The position numbers and the translations under genes were made by a program. The notes under the pieces were generated by a model, which saw only the letters and a program-made list of their open reading frames with translations, had not been told where the DNA came from and searched no databases. Shown piece by piece: positions 1-11,599 of a stretch of 64,000 bases of DNA. Where the stretch lies: NCBI RefSeq assembly GCF_023898315.1, contig NC_064616.1, positions 708,999,389-709,063,388 of the forward strand, read 5' to 3'. Source of the stretch: Schistocerca nitens (lineage: Eukaryota; Arthropoda; Insecta; Orthoptera; Acrididae). Each line of letters starts with the position of its first letter. The first letter of the stretch is position 1.

Positions 1-314
1 TTATTGAGGCATGTGAGCCCTATATGATGTCTTTCATAATTTTTGGACTGAACCTCTTCTCTACTAATTGAGCACCAGGTGATCTATCACATAATTGCAA
101 AGGTGGTAGTACCTGCCGATAGTGGTAAAAGTTGCTGTGACCAGAAACAATAGTATCCTGGATTTACCTTCAGAAAAATTTCTCGCGACTGTTTCCCACT
201 GAAACTTCCTTAATAAGGTTAGGTAGAACCCACTGCATTGGTTAATTACATCTGCATGTACTACAATTCCCACTTTGTTTTTTTTTATAACATTCCCAGC
301 ACACATTAACATAA

Positions 315-1241
315 CTAAGTGATCTAAAATTGAACTCAGTAGTCATTAGACTTCGTGAGAGAGCAGAATGGGGCTCTCTGCAGAATTCACAGACTTCAAA
401 CGTGGTCAGGTGATTGGGTGTCACTTCTGTCATACACCTGTATGCAAGATTTCCACACTCCTAAACATCCCTAGGTCCACTGTTTCCCATGTGATAGTGA
501 AGCAGGAATGTGAAGGGACATGTACAGCACAAAAGCGTACAGGTTGACCTTGTCTGCTGAAGAGTTTCGTAATGTGTAATAGGCAGACATCTATATGGAC
601 CATCACACAGGAATTCCCGTGCTAGGGTGAGGGTATGGTGAATGCTCGGTGAATGTCATCTGCCAGCGTGTGCAGTGCCAACAGTAAAATTCAGAGGCGG
701 TGTTGTTACAGTGTGGTCATGTTTTTCATGGAGGGGGCTTGCACCCCTTGTATTGCATGGCACTATCACAGCACAGGCCTACATTGATGTTTTAAGCACC
801 TACTTGCTTCCCACTGTTGAAGAGCAATTCGGGGATGACGATCGCATCTTTCAACACGATCGAGCACCTGTTCATAATGCACGGCCTGTGGGGGAGAGGT
901 TACATGACAATAACATCTCTGTAATGGACTGGCCTGCACAGAGTCCTTACCTGAATCCTATAGAACACCTTTGGGATGTTTTGGAACACCAACTTCGTGC
1001 CAGGCCTCACCAACCGACATTGATACCTGTCTGCAGTGCAGCACTCCGTGAAGACTGGGCTGCCATTCTCCAAGAAACCTTCCAGCACCTGATTGAACAT
1101 ATGTCTTCGAGAGTGGAAGCTGTCATCAAGGCTAAGGGTGGGTCAGCACCATATTTAATTCGAGCATTACCGATGGATGGCACCACAAACTTGTAAGTCA
1201 TTTTCAGCCAGGTGTCCAGATACTTTTGATCACATAGTGTA
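315..1241 (+). mobile_element. Tc1-like DNA transposon, internally deleted
   Basis: This is a relic of a Tc1/mariner-superfamily element lying in the + direction. The start of the transposase reading frame is recognisable near 368 (residues MGLSAEFTDFKRGQVIG), which is the usual N-terminal helix-turn-helix region. The C-terminal catalytic part is at 642-1196. Between about 615 and 630 the sequence jumps from the N-terminal region to the catalytic region, so the middle with the first catalytic aspartate is missing. The right end near 1208-1241 has the family's terminal motif (gatcacatagtgta). I see no matching left terminal repeat, so the 5' end is eroded or rearranged. The copy cannot be active. 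Confidence 0.8.
642..1196 (+). pseudogene. Tc1-like transposase C-terminal fragment (DD34E)
   Basis: This open stretch of 184 codons is the C-terminal half of a Tc1-like transposase, the enzyme that cuts and pastes the element at TA sites. The second catalytic aspartate is in FQHDRAPVH (residue 73). The glutamate is in SPYLNPIEHLW (residue 108). Exactly 34 residues lie between them, which is the DD34E signature of Tc1. The sequence DWPAQSP just before the glutamate is also typical. The first catalytic aspartate and the DNA-binding domains are not in this frame because the element carries an internal deletion. The ATG used here is just an internal methionine. It is a dead fragment, not a host gene. 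Confidence 0.85.
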
Positions 1242-3307
1242 CGTCACCAAAGATGCATTGTGCCCCTACAGTCTTCTAGCTGTGATGGATATTAATGCCT
1301 CCTGTGTGTTAATCAATGCCGCAAGGTACAGCATTACATTTGGTTGATGTACCAATGGAATACCGACGGATTTTGATACGCTGAGATTAAAGACAAAGTG
1401 GAAATGTGATTACACTATGATGTAGTCAGGCAGAACAGTCTGTCCATCTAAACTCTCTGCAAGATTCTGTTATAATTGTAATTCATTGAGAACATTCTTG
1501 TGTGAGAGCAGTGCAATCAGCTGTGTGTAGATCACCATCCTGAGACTTGAGAGGTGTGCCGCCTGCTTCTGCTGCTTAACTACTACTACTACCACAACAT
1601 TTTTCACAACTACAAGGGACAAGGGGCTGTCACCTCTGTCTGCAGGATATGTCCATGCGGTTCTCCATCAGGAAGGGGCGGCTTTGGTCTGCAGTCTGTA
1701 AATAGCACTGTAAATCATATTTACAGTGGAGTACAAACAAGAGAAAAATATCAATTACCTAGATTTAAATATCAAAAGACACAATCATACATGAACATCT
1801 AAGCTTTGTAGGTAAAATACAATGACCGACATCACAAGCCCTGCAACTTCATGTCACCCAAACATTCATAAATAAGCAACATATAGGTCAGTTTTGCACA
1901 GGGTGTTGAAATTAGCTTAAAACATGAAAAAGGAAATGAAGATAGGGAAACAGATTGCAGTTGCCAATGGTTACACACTTCCATGGTTGTCTCAGTAGTA
2001 GGCAAAGTAAAGAAAGACCCAGGCACAAACCACACCATAGAAGATAAAGACAAAACAAATCTTTCTATAGCATTCCATATTTTTCAGTACATCACAGAGG
2101 ATTGCAAATATCTTCTATATCTTCAAAAGACACATAATTAAAATTGTGTTCTGTGCAACTTATAAGCAAGAACAAAAAATAATACATAACATATAGTGTA
2201 TTTATGATTCATATTTGGACTCTGAAGTATATAAAACTGCATGCCAGGAAAAGTCCCATGTTCTGGCTGGGGAAAACAGGCTAAGATATCAACATCAGCT
2301 ATACAGAGCACATTAAAGACCACAAATGACACAGCACATACATTTGGAAAAGTAGAACAAAATGTTAAAGTACTCCGCATAAAATGGCTCTGTTGAAAGA
2401 ACCAGATATATATTAATATTACAATAAGTATGAAGGTAAAATATGAAATGAGAAACTGGAAAGTGAATCAGTGAAGTCTTTAAGATGATTAGACAGTGTA
2501 CTAAAATAAAAATCATGACACATAGAAATAAGCACCATTGTAAAAATATACCTGTAAGCAAATGATGATCCAAATTATTAAAATAAATACCCTCTATATG
2601 AAAGTATATACTGTGGATGACCTATAGTGTTATCTGTATTGACATTATGTGAAAACATCTTCACAGCTGTTTGTTCATTTATTGTTGTCATGGTGCACAG
2701 AAAATTGTATGTGATGTTTAGTATGTGAGAGTTTCTGCACAAGTGGATGTCAAGAAAACGATAAGTAGAGATTGTTTCCAAATTTCACTACTACCTCTAC
2801 ACAAAAATTATTATAAACTATGGGTGTTTTTATATATAACAGAAAATACAACAGAACAATACAGCACCTCACACAATGAAATCACGATGAAATTACATAC
2901 CACACAGAAAACACATTCGGAAATGGGAATCATTTCTCAAAATACATAATGCAAAATGTAAATATAAAGAAAATCGTGAGTAGTAGTGAAAAAGTTGTTT
3001 CATAAACAAATCAATGGTTTGCATTCAGTCTTTCAACAGCAATTTGTAATACATAAAATCAAATCATGTAATTTGTTAAAACATCACATCAGGTCAAAAC
3101 TATAACTTGGCTGGTGACATAGGAATACTTCATCAAATAAATAAAGTGGTAACTGTATATTTACACTTGTTTCAGACTGTTATTGTTACATAAAGAAAGA
3201 CAGAGCATTTGAATCCTGATCCAGCATAGTTTATCAGGAAGAACCAATAATGTCATAACTCACATAATGAATGTATCAAGATACTTATTCTGTGGTGGGG
3301 AACAGTA
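1242..3307. other. Non-coding, AT-rich, no gene recognised
   Basis: I see no convincing exon, RNA gene or known repeat here. Short open frames are present on both strands, but none has a recognisable domain. It is probably part of the WNK intron upstream of 6642. Confidence 0.5.
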
Positions 3308-4840
3308 TAGGATGACACAAAAGTCTGTTAACATTTGAAAATTCAGTACTTCATGGATTAACGTAGATGGAGACCTAAAAATTGACCCACATGCTTGAAA
3401 TGACATGATGTTTTATCAAAACAAAAAAAATTTGTACAAAAGACCAATGGATGGCGCTTCTTGTGATATAAAAGCAATAATTAGCATGACAGTTGATTTT
3501 TTAGAAAATGTTATGTTCTTTATAACAAATGCTCAACATGTCAGCGGTCATTCATCAAGACACCTGCAGCTGAGGGACAATGTCGTGACAGCACTGTGCA
3601 GCATATTAGGAAGTATAGCGAGAAACTGATGTCATGTGTTGTCTTTTAGTGTCCCTAATGGTGTCCGATGATTGCAGTAGACTTGCAGCTTCATGTAACG
3701 TCACAATCAACAATCACACAGTTGGAGGTCTGGGGCATGGGATGCAAAGCAGGGCAGAAGTGTGGTGGTGTAGCACATGATCCTCCCCAAACAATGTGCA
3801 TAAGCAATCTTTCACACATGTAGCAGTATGGGGCAGCGCACTATCCTGCCTAAAAATTGTACATTCCAGCAGGTGTTCACGATGTATCTTCACTCACGAT
3901 GCACGTGATTTCAGAGATAGTGTGTCCATACAGATCACAGGTCGGCTTATAGAGGCCACTTGGATTGGGGCCTTGGTACGCTGTGGTGAGCTGCCAAAGA
4001 AACAGTGTCATTTAAGTGATAGCAGAGTGCTCGACGTATTCTGTAACCTGTATTGCTGTTCTTCACCCTTACATGTTTCCACCTTAGGTGTTTCACTGTG
4101 TCCTACATTCTATAAATCGCTTTGTTATTGCTGTAGCAAACTTGGCGACGAGAGAAGGTACATCAGTTTAGCAGCCAATCTAGGGTTGTTGTGATAGTAT
4201 AACATATTGGCGTACATTAAACAGTCATGCTGACAGTTTGAAAAGCAACATTCCGCATTTTCCCAAAGAAAAAGGGTCCAATCACGATTGCTGTGGTAAA
4301 TAAACACCACACTGTGACCCTCTCATCATGCACTGGGATTTCCATGACAGTTCTAGGATTTTTGGTAGCCCAGATTCTGCATTTGTGGTTGTTGAAAATC
4401 ATTGCCAGAGTATAAAATGGGCTTCGTCAGGCCACAACAACGTTAGACAACCAGTCATCATCTTCCCTAATTTTTTTAAGTGCCCACACCGCAAATGCTG
4501 TCCGCATCACAAAATTGGTAGCTAAAAATTCATGGTGATGCTGTATTTTGTACGATCAGCATTGGAGGACACCCCATAGTGCTTCTGAACAGTAGTTCGT
4601 GGACTGTTGGTGCAATGAACGACTTCATGAGCGCTGGCTTCACATTGCAGAGATGAACCTGCAAACACGTCCCTGAACTGTCCAAGCAGCAGTAGCGCTT
4701 TGATCTGGTCATCCAATGACCACCTTGGTTTCAGTAAAACCCCTTTTCATTTCAGGCATGTGTATGAAATTTTACCTCTCTATGTACATAAGTCTGTCAG
4801 GTGCATTTTCAAATGTTAATGCTTTTTTGGGTCACCCGGT
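3308..4840 (-). mobile_element. Mariner/IS630-like DNA transposon relic with TIRs
   Basis: The two ends form terminal inverted repeats of about 35 bp. The left end reads aggatgacacaaaag, then ttaacatttgaaaat. The right end, reverse complemented, reads cgggtgacccaaaaa, then ttaacatttgaaaat. The minus strand between about 4402 and 4217 encodes a decayed transposase stretch with CRIWATKNPR and VTVWCLF, then IGPFFF. This pattern is common in insect IS630/mariner-type transposases, just ahead of the second catalytic aspartate. Further coding remnants run from 4712 to 4217 with frameshifts. At about 1.5 kb the length fits a once-complete element. Confidence 0.75.
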
Positions 4841-5514
4841 ACTTTTCCTGTTACTGAGAATGTGTCCAAGCAGTTTAGAATTTCTGTAGTGAAAAAGCTG
4901 GTGTCATCAGTGATGACTTATTGATTTATAAAATGAGGAGACAAGGTTTATTTTTAGGGGTAGAATGTGATTCTTAAGTGTAAGTGAAAGTTGAAAGTTG
5001 ATTTTTCCAGTGTGATCTCCAAAATGCAGCATTGGTATGGTTCACATCTGTTTTACTATAGTGTGTACCCGTCTGCCCACTTAACAAAAGTGCACTGAAA
5101 TTAACTCATTCAGTTATTAAAATGCTGACATTTTTACTGTAGCATGTAAAGTGAATGTGTTATCATGCTGAACTCTCTTCACATCCCCCACACATTTTCC
5201 ATGTCATGACATATCACCCATCACTTTATTAGTCCTCACTGAATCAAGAGGTAAAATGTATTGTGACAGGAATTTTTGTTACTGTTGTGTAAACTTCACA
5301 GTAGTGGTGTGACTCCCATGAACTGCTTATGCTGTTATTTATCCAAAGAATGATTATTCAGACATTATCAACAAGAAAATAAAGAATGACTCTTCAGTTA
5401 ATTTTAACTTTGGTGCCAATGTGTTGATACTCTTAAATTTTAAAATTTTAATTATTGTGTTATTTTGATATGTATGTTTTTCTTTTTGCCCTGTATCTTC
5501 ACGTGTGCACTGCT
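4841..5514. other. Non-coding, no feature recognised
   Basis: This is AT-rich sequence without a supported exon or repeat, probably intronic. Confidence 0.5.
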
Positions 5515-5553
5515 CTCTTCTTCTTCTTCTTCTTCTTCTTCTTCTTCTTCTTC
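5515..5553. repeat. (CTT)n microsatellite
   Basis: About 39 bp of nearly perfect CTT/TTC triplets. Confidence 0.95.
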
Positions 5554-5596
5554 AAATGAAGTGTAAGTATCAGTCACTGATTAATTTAACACACTT

Positions 5597-5609
5597 CGTA
5601 TCATGAAGG
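5597..5609. repeat. Left target-site duplication of 5S-SINE
   Basis: The 13-mer cgtatcatgaagg occurs here and again at 5963-5975. The two copies exactly flank the SINE, which is the footprint of target-primed insertion. Confidence 0.9.
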
Positions 5610-5911
5610 GGGCAACGGCCTTGCCGCATTGGTTACACCGGTTCCCGTGAGATCACTGATGTTAAGGGCTGTTGGGCGTGGTCGGCACTTGGATGGGTGA
5701 CCATCCAGACCGCCATGCGCTCTTGCCATTTTTCGGGGTGCACTCAGCCTTGTGATGCCAATTGAGGAGGTACTCGACCGAATAGTAGCGGCTTCAGTCA
5801 AGAATACCATCTTAACGACCGGGAGAGCGGTGTGCTGACCCCATGCCCCTCCTATCCGCATCCTCCCCTGAGGATGACATGGCGGTCGAATGGTCCTGGT
5901 AGGCCATGGAG

Positions 5912-5961
<50 letters not shown>

Positions 5962-5962
5962 C
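5610..5962 (+). mobile_element. 5S rRNA-derived SINE (SINE3-type)
   Basis: The first about 120 bp resemble 5S ribosomal RNA. Recognisable blocks include tacaccggttcccgtgagat, gttaagggctgttgggcgtg and cacttggatgggtgacca. These cover the region of the 5S internal promoter (A box, intermediate element, C box). A non-5S body of about 190 bp follows, then a run of about 44 T at 5918-5961. Identical 13-bp target-site duplications flank the unit, so this is a retrotransposed SINE and not a true 5S gene. The 5S part has several changes from a normal 5S gene and the unit is far longer than 120 nt. The perfect duplications suggest a fairly recent insertion. Confidence 0.85.
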
Positions 5963-5975
5963 CGTATCATGAAGG
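5963..5975. repeat. Right target-site duplication of 5S-SINE
   Basis: Second copy of the 13-mer cgtatcatgaagg, directly behind the T-tract. Confidence 0.9.
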
Positions 5976-6641
5976 ACAGTGTTGTTATTTCATGTCGTCT
6001 GCTGTACGTTTTCTGACTTTTTCGACAGAAGTTGTGCAGTTAAATGTGTAATATTGACTTTCATTGCTTACCTGTTGCACCATATTGAGAGATTTTCTGT
6101 GATGGTGATTTGAAAACAGATGGTGTTTAAAAAGCAATCACTGGTGTGTTGAGTGTGATTGAGCATTTTGTGCTATGGCCCTGTCCATTAATTGGATACT
6201 ACAAGGCTAAAAATGTTATTTCTTTTGTAGCCCTGTTAATAACCTGAGTGGCTGAAAAGATTATCTGCTACAGGTGGTACCAAGAATGTGGTACATGAAG
6301 AGTTTTACTTACAATACATGTCCTCAGTTTTAATGCAAATGGCATGATAAGCATACGTATTGGATGGACTGTAAGGAGTCAGTATGCCAATGCAGCAGTA
6401 TCTCCCACAGCTCTTTCAACAGTACTGATAGCTTTCCAGGATTTTAATCATTAATGGTGTGGAAGGAAGGTTACACAATAAACTGGTTTCTTTCAACATA
6501 TCCTAACACATGCATGTGACTTAATTTTTTCCTCCAGCTTATGTAGTATCTCAATAGTTGATGCAGAATAAAATAATACTTGCTTATGTAACAGATCATA
6601 TGATGTTTACTTAGATTGTAATAGTGTTATGTTCTTTCTAG
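5976..6641 (+). other. WNK intron, 3' end
   Basis: This is non-coding and ends in a good acceptor (gttctttctag) at 6641. No other feature is seen. Confidence 0.6.
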
Positions 6642-6777
6642 GTTAAGTCTGGGCTAATAATGGAAGATGACCTTCGAAGAGTGGCAACAATGTTGAAGAA
6701 TAAAATATCAGAATTATCAAAAAAACGAGAACGCAAATTGCACTCGAAGGAAGAAGATCAAGCTACATTAAAACAAG
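6642..6777 (+). CDS. Wnk: WNK kinase exon: end of CCT1 domain and basic helix
   Basis: This exon encodes 45 codons plus one base: VKSGLIMEDDLRRVATMLKN, followed by KISELSKKRERKLHSKEED and further residues. WNK kinases are chloride- and osmolarity-sensing kinases that activate SPAK/OSR1 (Fray in flies), which control cation-chloride cotransporters. In this family the autoinhibitory CCT-like domain behind the kinase ends in a V-x-SG turn, an amphipathic helix and a basic KKRER/RKREQR-type tail. This exon reproduces that pattern. The acceptor is ttctttctag and the donor is g|gtacac. The exon starts in phase 0 and ends with one spare base (G), which the next exon completes. The kinase domain itself is not in the window. 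The family assignment also rests on the CCT2 exons further downstream. Confidence 0.85.
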
Positions 6778-7633
6778 GTACACTTGTTTTGTTAATTATA
6801 CAGAAATGACTATGCATTAGTGTTAATGCTGCAGGTATATAAGTCTCTGTGAAATGTGTGTTAATGATTTTGTTTTTTTGCATGAAATGTGAGTGGCTAC
6901 AGGTAGCTACTAGTTAACAATGTCAAGTTGTAGTGATACTCAAAATTATTCAGTTTATTCATGTAATGAATAAGGTGAAACTCCTTTGCAAAGAATATGT
7001 TGCAGCTAATACTTTTGTTGTTTTGTCATGTTACATCTGATTCCTCTCTGTATGAACTTGTTGTATTGTTTACTTTGGCTCTTTTACATAGTCTTTTAAA
7101 GACTTGATGAGAAGGTGAAGGGAGGGAAACAAGATAGAAGTCTTAAGTTGTGAGATGTTGTCAGAAATGTCATGGTAAATTGAAACTACTTAGATTTCTG
7201 TCAAAATAAAAGAAGGGCAAAAAGTATTTATATACCTGTAGCATTTCTTATGTGTGTCTCATTGTGATGATGTGACAATGTGTTTCACCTCCAAGAAGAT
7301 TATTGTTACATCATGCTGTCTATTTTGTTTGGTTTTGGGATTAATAAGATAATTAGAGGGATATCTTCAGACATTTTTTTTTTTTTTTGCATGTACTGCA
7401 GAAAAACAATTTTCCATGCACTGGGCAACAAAGAAATTAGAAATATGATACTGCTTCGCTTTGAAGAATGTATATTAATAGTATGTTTTTAAAGATTTGA
7501 ATTTTAAATCTGCGCTCAACATTTTTGTTTTGTTTTTATTGATAAAGGCTAATGATCATTGTCAGATGATTAATCATACTTAGATTCACAAATTTTCTGC
7601 TCATAATGTATTTACATTTTCTTTCATTTTCAG
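6778..7633 (+). other. WNK intron (856 bp)
   Basis: It begins gtacac and ends tttcattttcag. It is AT-rich, with short T-runs and no coding content. Confidence 0.75.
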
Positions 7634-7704
7634 AAATTTCTCCTGAGTCTGTTATGACTCCTTCATTACACTCTGTTGAACAAAGCCATCTTACACAACT
7701 GCAG
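7634..7704 (+). CDS. Wnk: WNK kinase exon: linker
   Basis: The exon has two bases that complete a glutamate codon, then 23 codons reading ISPESVMTPSLHSVEQSHL and TQLQ. The acceptor tttcattttcag is strong and the donor gtaatt is acceptable. The incoming phase (two bases needed) matches the one spare base of the exon at 6642-6777, and the exon ends in phase 0. The residues are polar and probably disordered, which fits the variable linker between CCT1 and the Q-rich region. There is no domain here, so the exon call depends on phase and splice sites. Confidence 0.75.
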
Positions 7705-7881
7705 GTAATTAAAATGTTAAATATTCTCTGTACTTACTACCCATATATATTATTTACTGAATTGATTATGACTTACTACATTTTGTGGAAATTGAGGAGA
7801 GGTTTCGTAAGAAAATAGTGGTACATCTGTGGATGGTTAATTTGAATTTGTCATGAATAATGTATATCTTTTTCTACCCAG

Positions 7882-7905
7882 GAGAGAGTTCATTTGGCTT
7901 CTAAG
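7882..7905 (+). CDS. Wnk: WNK candidate 24-nt microexon
   Basis: The acceptor tatctttttctacccag and donor aag|gtaaat enclose exactly 24 nt, encoding ERVHLASK in phase 0/0. Both neighbours (ending at 7704 and starting at 15771) also meet in phase 0, so the frame is kept whether the microexon is included or skipped. The polypyrimidine tract is good. The short length and lack of homology keep confidence moderate. A regulated cassette is likely if it is real. Confidence 0.5.
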
Positions 7906-8119
7906 GTAAATAACATATAAAACATTTACCTGAGTTGCTAAATTGGGTTCAAAAGGAAAGGTGTCAGTGTAGAGGTGCTCATGTAGAAATCAAAGTCTAA
8001 AGTGAAATCTCTGTTTCAAGTGCAGTATTAACTGTTGTTAGTAGATACTAATGATTTCGTTGCGCATACAGCAAACAATGTGATGGAAATGATTTTGGGC
8101 TTCAGTGCTGTTTCACATT

Positions 8120-8235
<116 letters not shown>

Positions 8236-8239
8236 ATGG

Positions 8240-9560
8240 ATGACCTCTGTGGTTGACACTATACCATTATCAGTTTGAGTTCCTGCAAGAAAGGAAAAAG
8301 ATCCCTATGGCTGGACTCCAATACACCATATTATTCCCCACTCTTTTGGCTACAAAACCCTATTTTTCAACATAATTTCTGTTCAGTTTGAGGGCTGTAG
8401 GCCATCTTATTGGGAAAACCTGTATGCTATCATGGTAGCACTTCACTGTTCGACATCAGAGTCAATATCTTGCTGCATCAATAATCTCCCCACCATCCAC
8501 CAACTGCTTCCAGTGGAGTGGATCCTGCATTGGGCCCAACAGGTGGAAGTCAAAAGATGTAAGATCCATGCTGTAGGGTGGGTGAGGAAGAACAGTCCAA
8601 TGAAATTTTGAGGCACTCTCAGGTGCGCAGACTTGTGTTAGGCCTTACATTGTCATGGAGAAAGAGAATTTAATGTGCATTTTTGCCCTGGCAAACACAC
8701 GGAAGTTGTTTCTTCAATGTACTGAGAATAGCATAATAGGCTTCAGAGGTGATCGTTGCACCATGAAGGAGAACATCAAACAGAATAACCCCATCATAGA
8801 CCCAGAAGTTAGTGGCCGTGATTTACCGGCTTTTGGTGTGGCTTTGAACTTTTACTATGGAGGAGAGATGGTATGGCGCCAGTCCGTGGATTGCTGTTTT
8901 GTTTCCGGTTTGAAGTGATGAGCCTATGTTTCACTGTCTGTGACGGTGTTTGGCAAAAAATTGTCTCAGCCAGCCTCAATACATGCAAGCAATTCTGCAC
9001 AGATGGTCCTCCGTTGCTTTTTATGGTCTTCTGTTACGTGGCGTGAAACTCAATGCTCACACACCCTTGAGTACCCCAACTGGTGGCTGAGTGTGTCAGC
9101 ACTACTGACAGAGATGTCCAGTTTAGCAGTGAGGTGTTTGATTGATGCTTCGATCACCTCGGAGTGTCCACACATTCCAGAATTGCAGGAGTCACAGCTA
9201 AGTGCAGCTGGCCAGCACGTGGGAGATCGGACAGGTTTGCATGATCTAGCACGATGATGACAGCCACCTTGCCAAATGACTCACCATACTTTCGGTCATT
9301 TCCAGGCCTCCGTAGACATTCTGCAAGTGCGTGTGAATATCTGTAATGCTCTGGTTTTCCGTGTAAAGAAACTCGGTGTAATTGGGACAAAGTTGGAGCC
9401 CCTTTAGGTGAAGGGAGCGAGCACAGTTGGTCAAAGAAACTCTTTTCTGTGCATGCTTGGCTGTATAGGAATATGAGAGTGCCTGGGGATGAAATGGTAA
9501 TTTAAGTTGCCTGGTACTTCTGGCACTCACTATACCTCACTGCACTGAGCACACTTCACT
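8240..9560 (-). mobile_element. Mariner-like transposon relic
   Basis: Read on the minus strand, this is a decayed mariner transposase. The N-terminal part (9400-9240) includes the helix-turn-helix stretch TENQSITDIHTHLQNVYGGL. Near 8950-8880 a block reads TVTDSETWAHHFKPETKQQS if one stop codon is read as tryptophan; it holds the position of the first catalytic aspartate. Near 8700-8660 the sequence LHDNVRPNT matches the HDNARPH block with the second aspartate. Stops and frameshifts interrupt every domain. The boundaries are approximate because I could not align the terminal repeats. Confidence 0.75.
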
Positions 9561-9619
9561 TCATCAAGTAACCCAGGTGCAGATACCAGTAGGGGGAAGG
9601 GGAGGGGGACAAACCAGGT

Positions 9620-11430
9620 GTCCAGCATCAGACTTAGCAGAACTACAACAAAAATCCTTGGAGGAAACACAGCTTGTGGGAGACGTGGTAGAACCTCTCA
9701 TGTTTGCCGAACTGCAAGGAAACACAGTAACTGAATATTGATGCGAAATCCCTGGTGTTAATGCGAAGTCTGGTGAAGCACGGCAGCTAATGATGCAAGC
9801 CATATGTCGTTGTGCGGGGCAAGGTGCCGAGGACATGGCTAGTAGGTATTATATCATTGAACCATGAAAAGAGACCGGGAAAGCAATGGTGGTCGGATAT
9901 CTGCCTGTGTCAGAAGTACGCAGTGTCTGTGTTTGAGAAATGCAGTGACACATTGGTCAGCAGAAGCTTTGCTGACTGCTGGTTTCTGTCCAGCACAGCA
10001 CGTCATCTGCTGCTTTCAGTGGAGGTGACAAACATGGTGGTACCAGCAGAGCAGAGGGATGCTTGAAGCTGACAGAGGATGCCTGTTGGGCGGCATCTTG
10101 ATGATTGCTGGGCAGGGCAGGGCAGGGCAGCAGTGGAGGAGGGTGTCGGGCACCACAAGGTATGTGGCATCAGGTGTGATGTTGAAGACCAATCAAGCAC
10201 ACAAAGGGGGTCATGCGTGGGTTGCTGTTGGTGTGTCCACGTGAGTGCTGTAGTCTCCACTCAACTCCTGTGCGTGGCACTGGTAGCCGTAAAATAATGT
10301 TGTTGCTCCAATAATACAGGTGCTAACAGTGGTGGTGTCAGATAACTGTTGCGACAACAGGTGCCTATGAGGTCAGAGCATCATCTTTGTCAGCCAGAGA
10401 CTGTGAAAATCACAGTTCACTGGCTACATTAAGGTCCCAGGAGCTGGCAGATGTGGGGCGGGGATGGCAGAAAACCAGCTGGCGGGCCAGGGTTGGTGGT
10501 GAAGTGTCATGCTGAATGTTCTGGGGGGCACTAAATGGCCAGATGAGAAGGGTAAGTTCTGTAGTAGCTTGGCATGGGCTCAAAATCGCCAGCTTTTTTG
10601 CCGCAAAATACGTGGCAGAATTAAACTGCAGTGGATAGCCTGACCAGAGGCACTGTCAACTAAAAGATACTTCACTACATTGGCCAGTAGGTGCTAATGG
10701 CCAAGAAAATCAGTGCCCAGAATGGGATTAATAACATCTGCAACAGAGAAACCTGCTTGAGTACGTGATGGCAGGCCTGAGTCAAGCGAGTGGGTATGTA
10801 CTATGCACCCCATAATTTGGTATAGCTGAATTTTTGGCAGCACTGATCAGGAGAGGAGAGGTGGGTCCAGGATTCAGGAGTAGTTTACGGGGAAATGTAG
10901 AAAAGTGAGAACTGGTGTCATTGAGGTAGTGAAAAGGGGAACTGTTGTCACTCAAATCCCAGATGAATAGGCACTGAAGTAGTACAGCAACTGGGTGTGC
11001 CTATTGCCTGACATCTGGCATCAGACTTCCTTTGAGGAAACACAGCTCCAAACGGGGTGCGTGACAAGTAGTAGAACATCTCACGTTTGCCAAAGTGCGA
11101 GGAAACCCAGAAGCTAAATACCAGTGTGAAATGCCTGCTGTTAATGCGAACTCCAGTGAAGAAACTACCTATGTGACATTGTGTGAGACAAGCTGACGAG
11201 GGTGTGGCGGGAAGATGTTACTTCATCAAAGCAAGAACAGAGACTGAGCAAGTGACGTTGGAGGCACGTGTCTCCCAGAAAGTGTACCCCTCAAAGGTAT
11301 ACCTGCGGCACAAGTGACCAGTGTGAGTTTTAGAGAAACACAGTGACCCATTGACAGGTAGGAGCTTTACTGATAGCTGCTTTTCGGCTGGTGCACCATG
11401 TCATCTGTGGCGGTTAGTGAAGGTGAACGA
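9620..11430 (-). mobile_element. LTR-type retroelement remnant with retropepsin
   Basis: A stretch of about 410 bp at 9625-10035 is repeated in the same orientation, with clear divergence, at 11005-11425. Shared blocks include gaggaaacacagct, aacctctcatgtttgcc versus aacatctcacgtttgcc, and the ends near cagcac/gtcatctg. Between them, on the minus strand at about 10960-10620, lies a protease-like stretch (ADVINPILGTDFLGH, then LLVDSASG). This is the C-terminal half of an aspartic retropepsin as found in Gypsy-type pol. The outer repeats could be old LTRs of an internally deleted element, or a duplication of part of it. No RT or integrase is readable. Confidence 0.5.
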
Positions 11431-11599
11431 AGGGAGTCGCTACAGGCCAAACAACTATCTTGTTGCTACCACAGGTCCACCTTGTGCCCAGCGAGATGTA
11501 TTCTAATAACTATGGTCGGACAGCTGTTAGGAACTATTGGTACTTGTGGCTATTTAGTTCTGATAATAAAACTGGGAGGAATACTGTGATTCAGTAGAA

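Noticed and set aside
5610..5730. Functional 5S rRNA gene
   Set aside because: It is fused to a non-5S body and T-tail and flanked by target duplications, so it is a SINE head.
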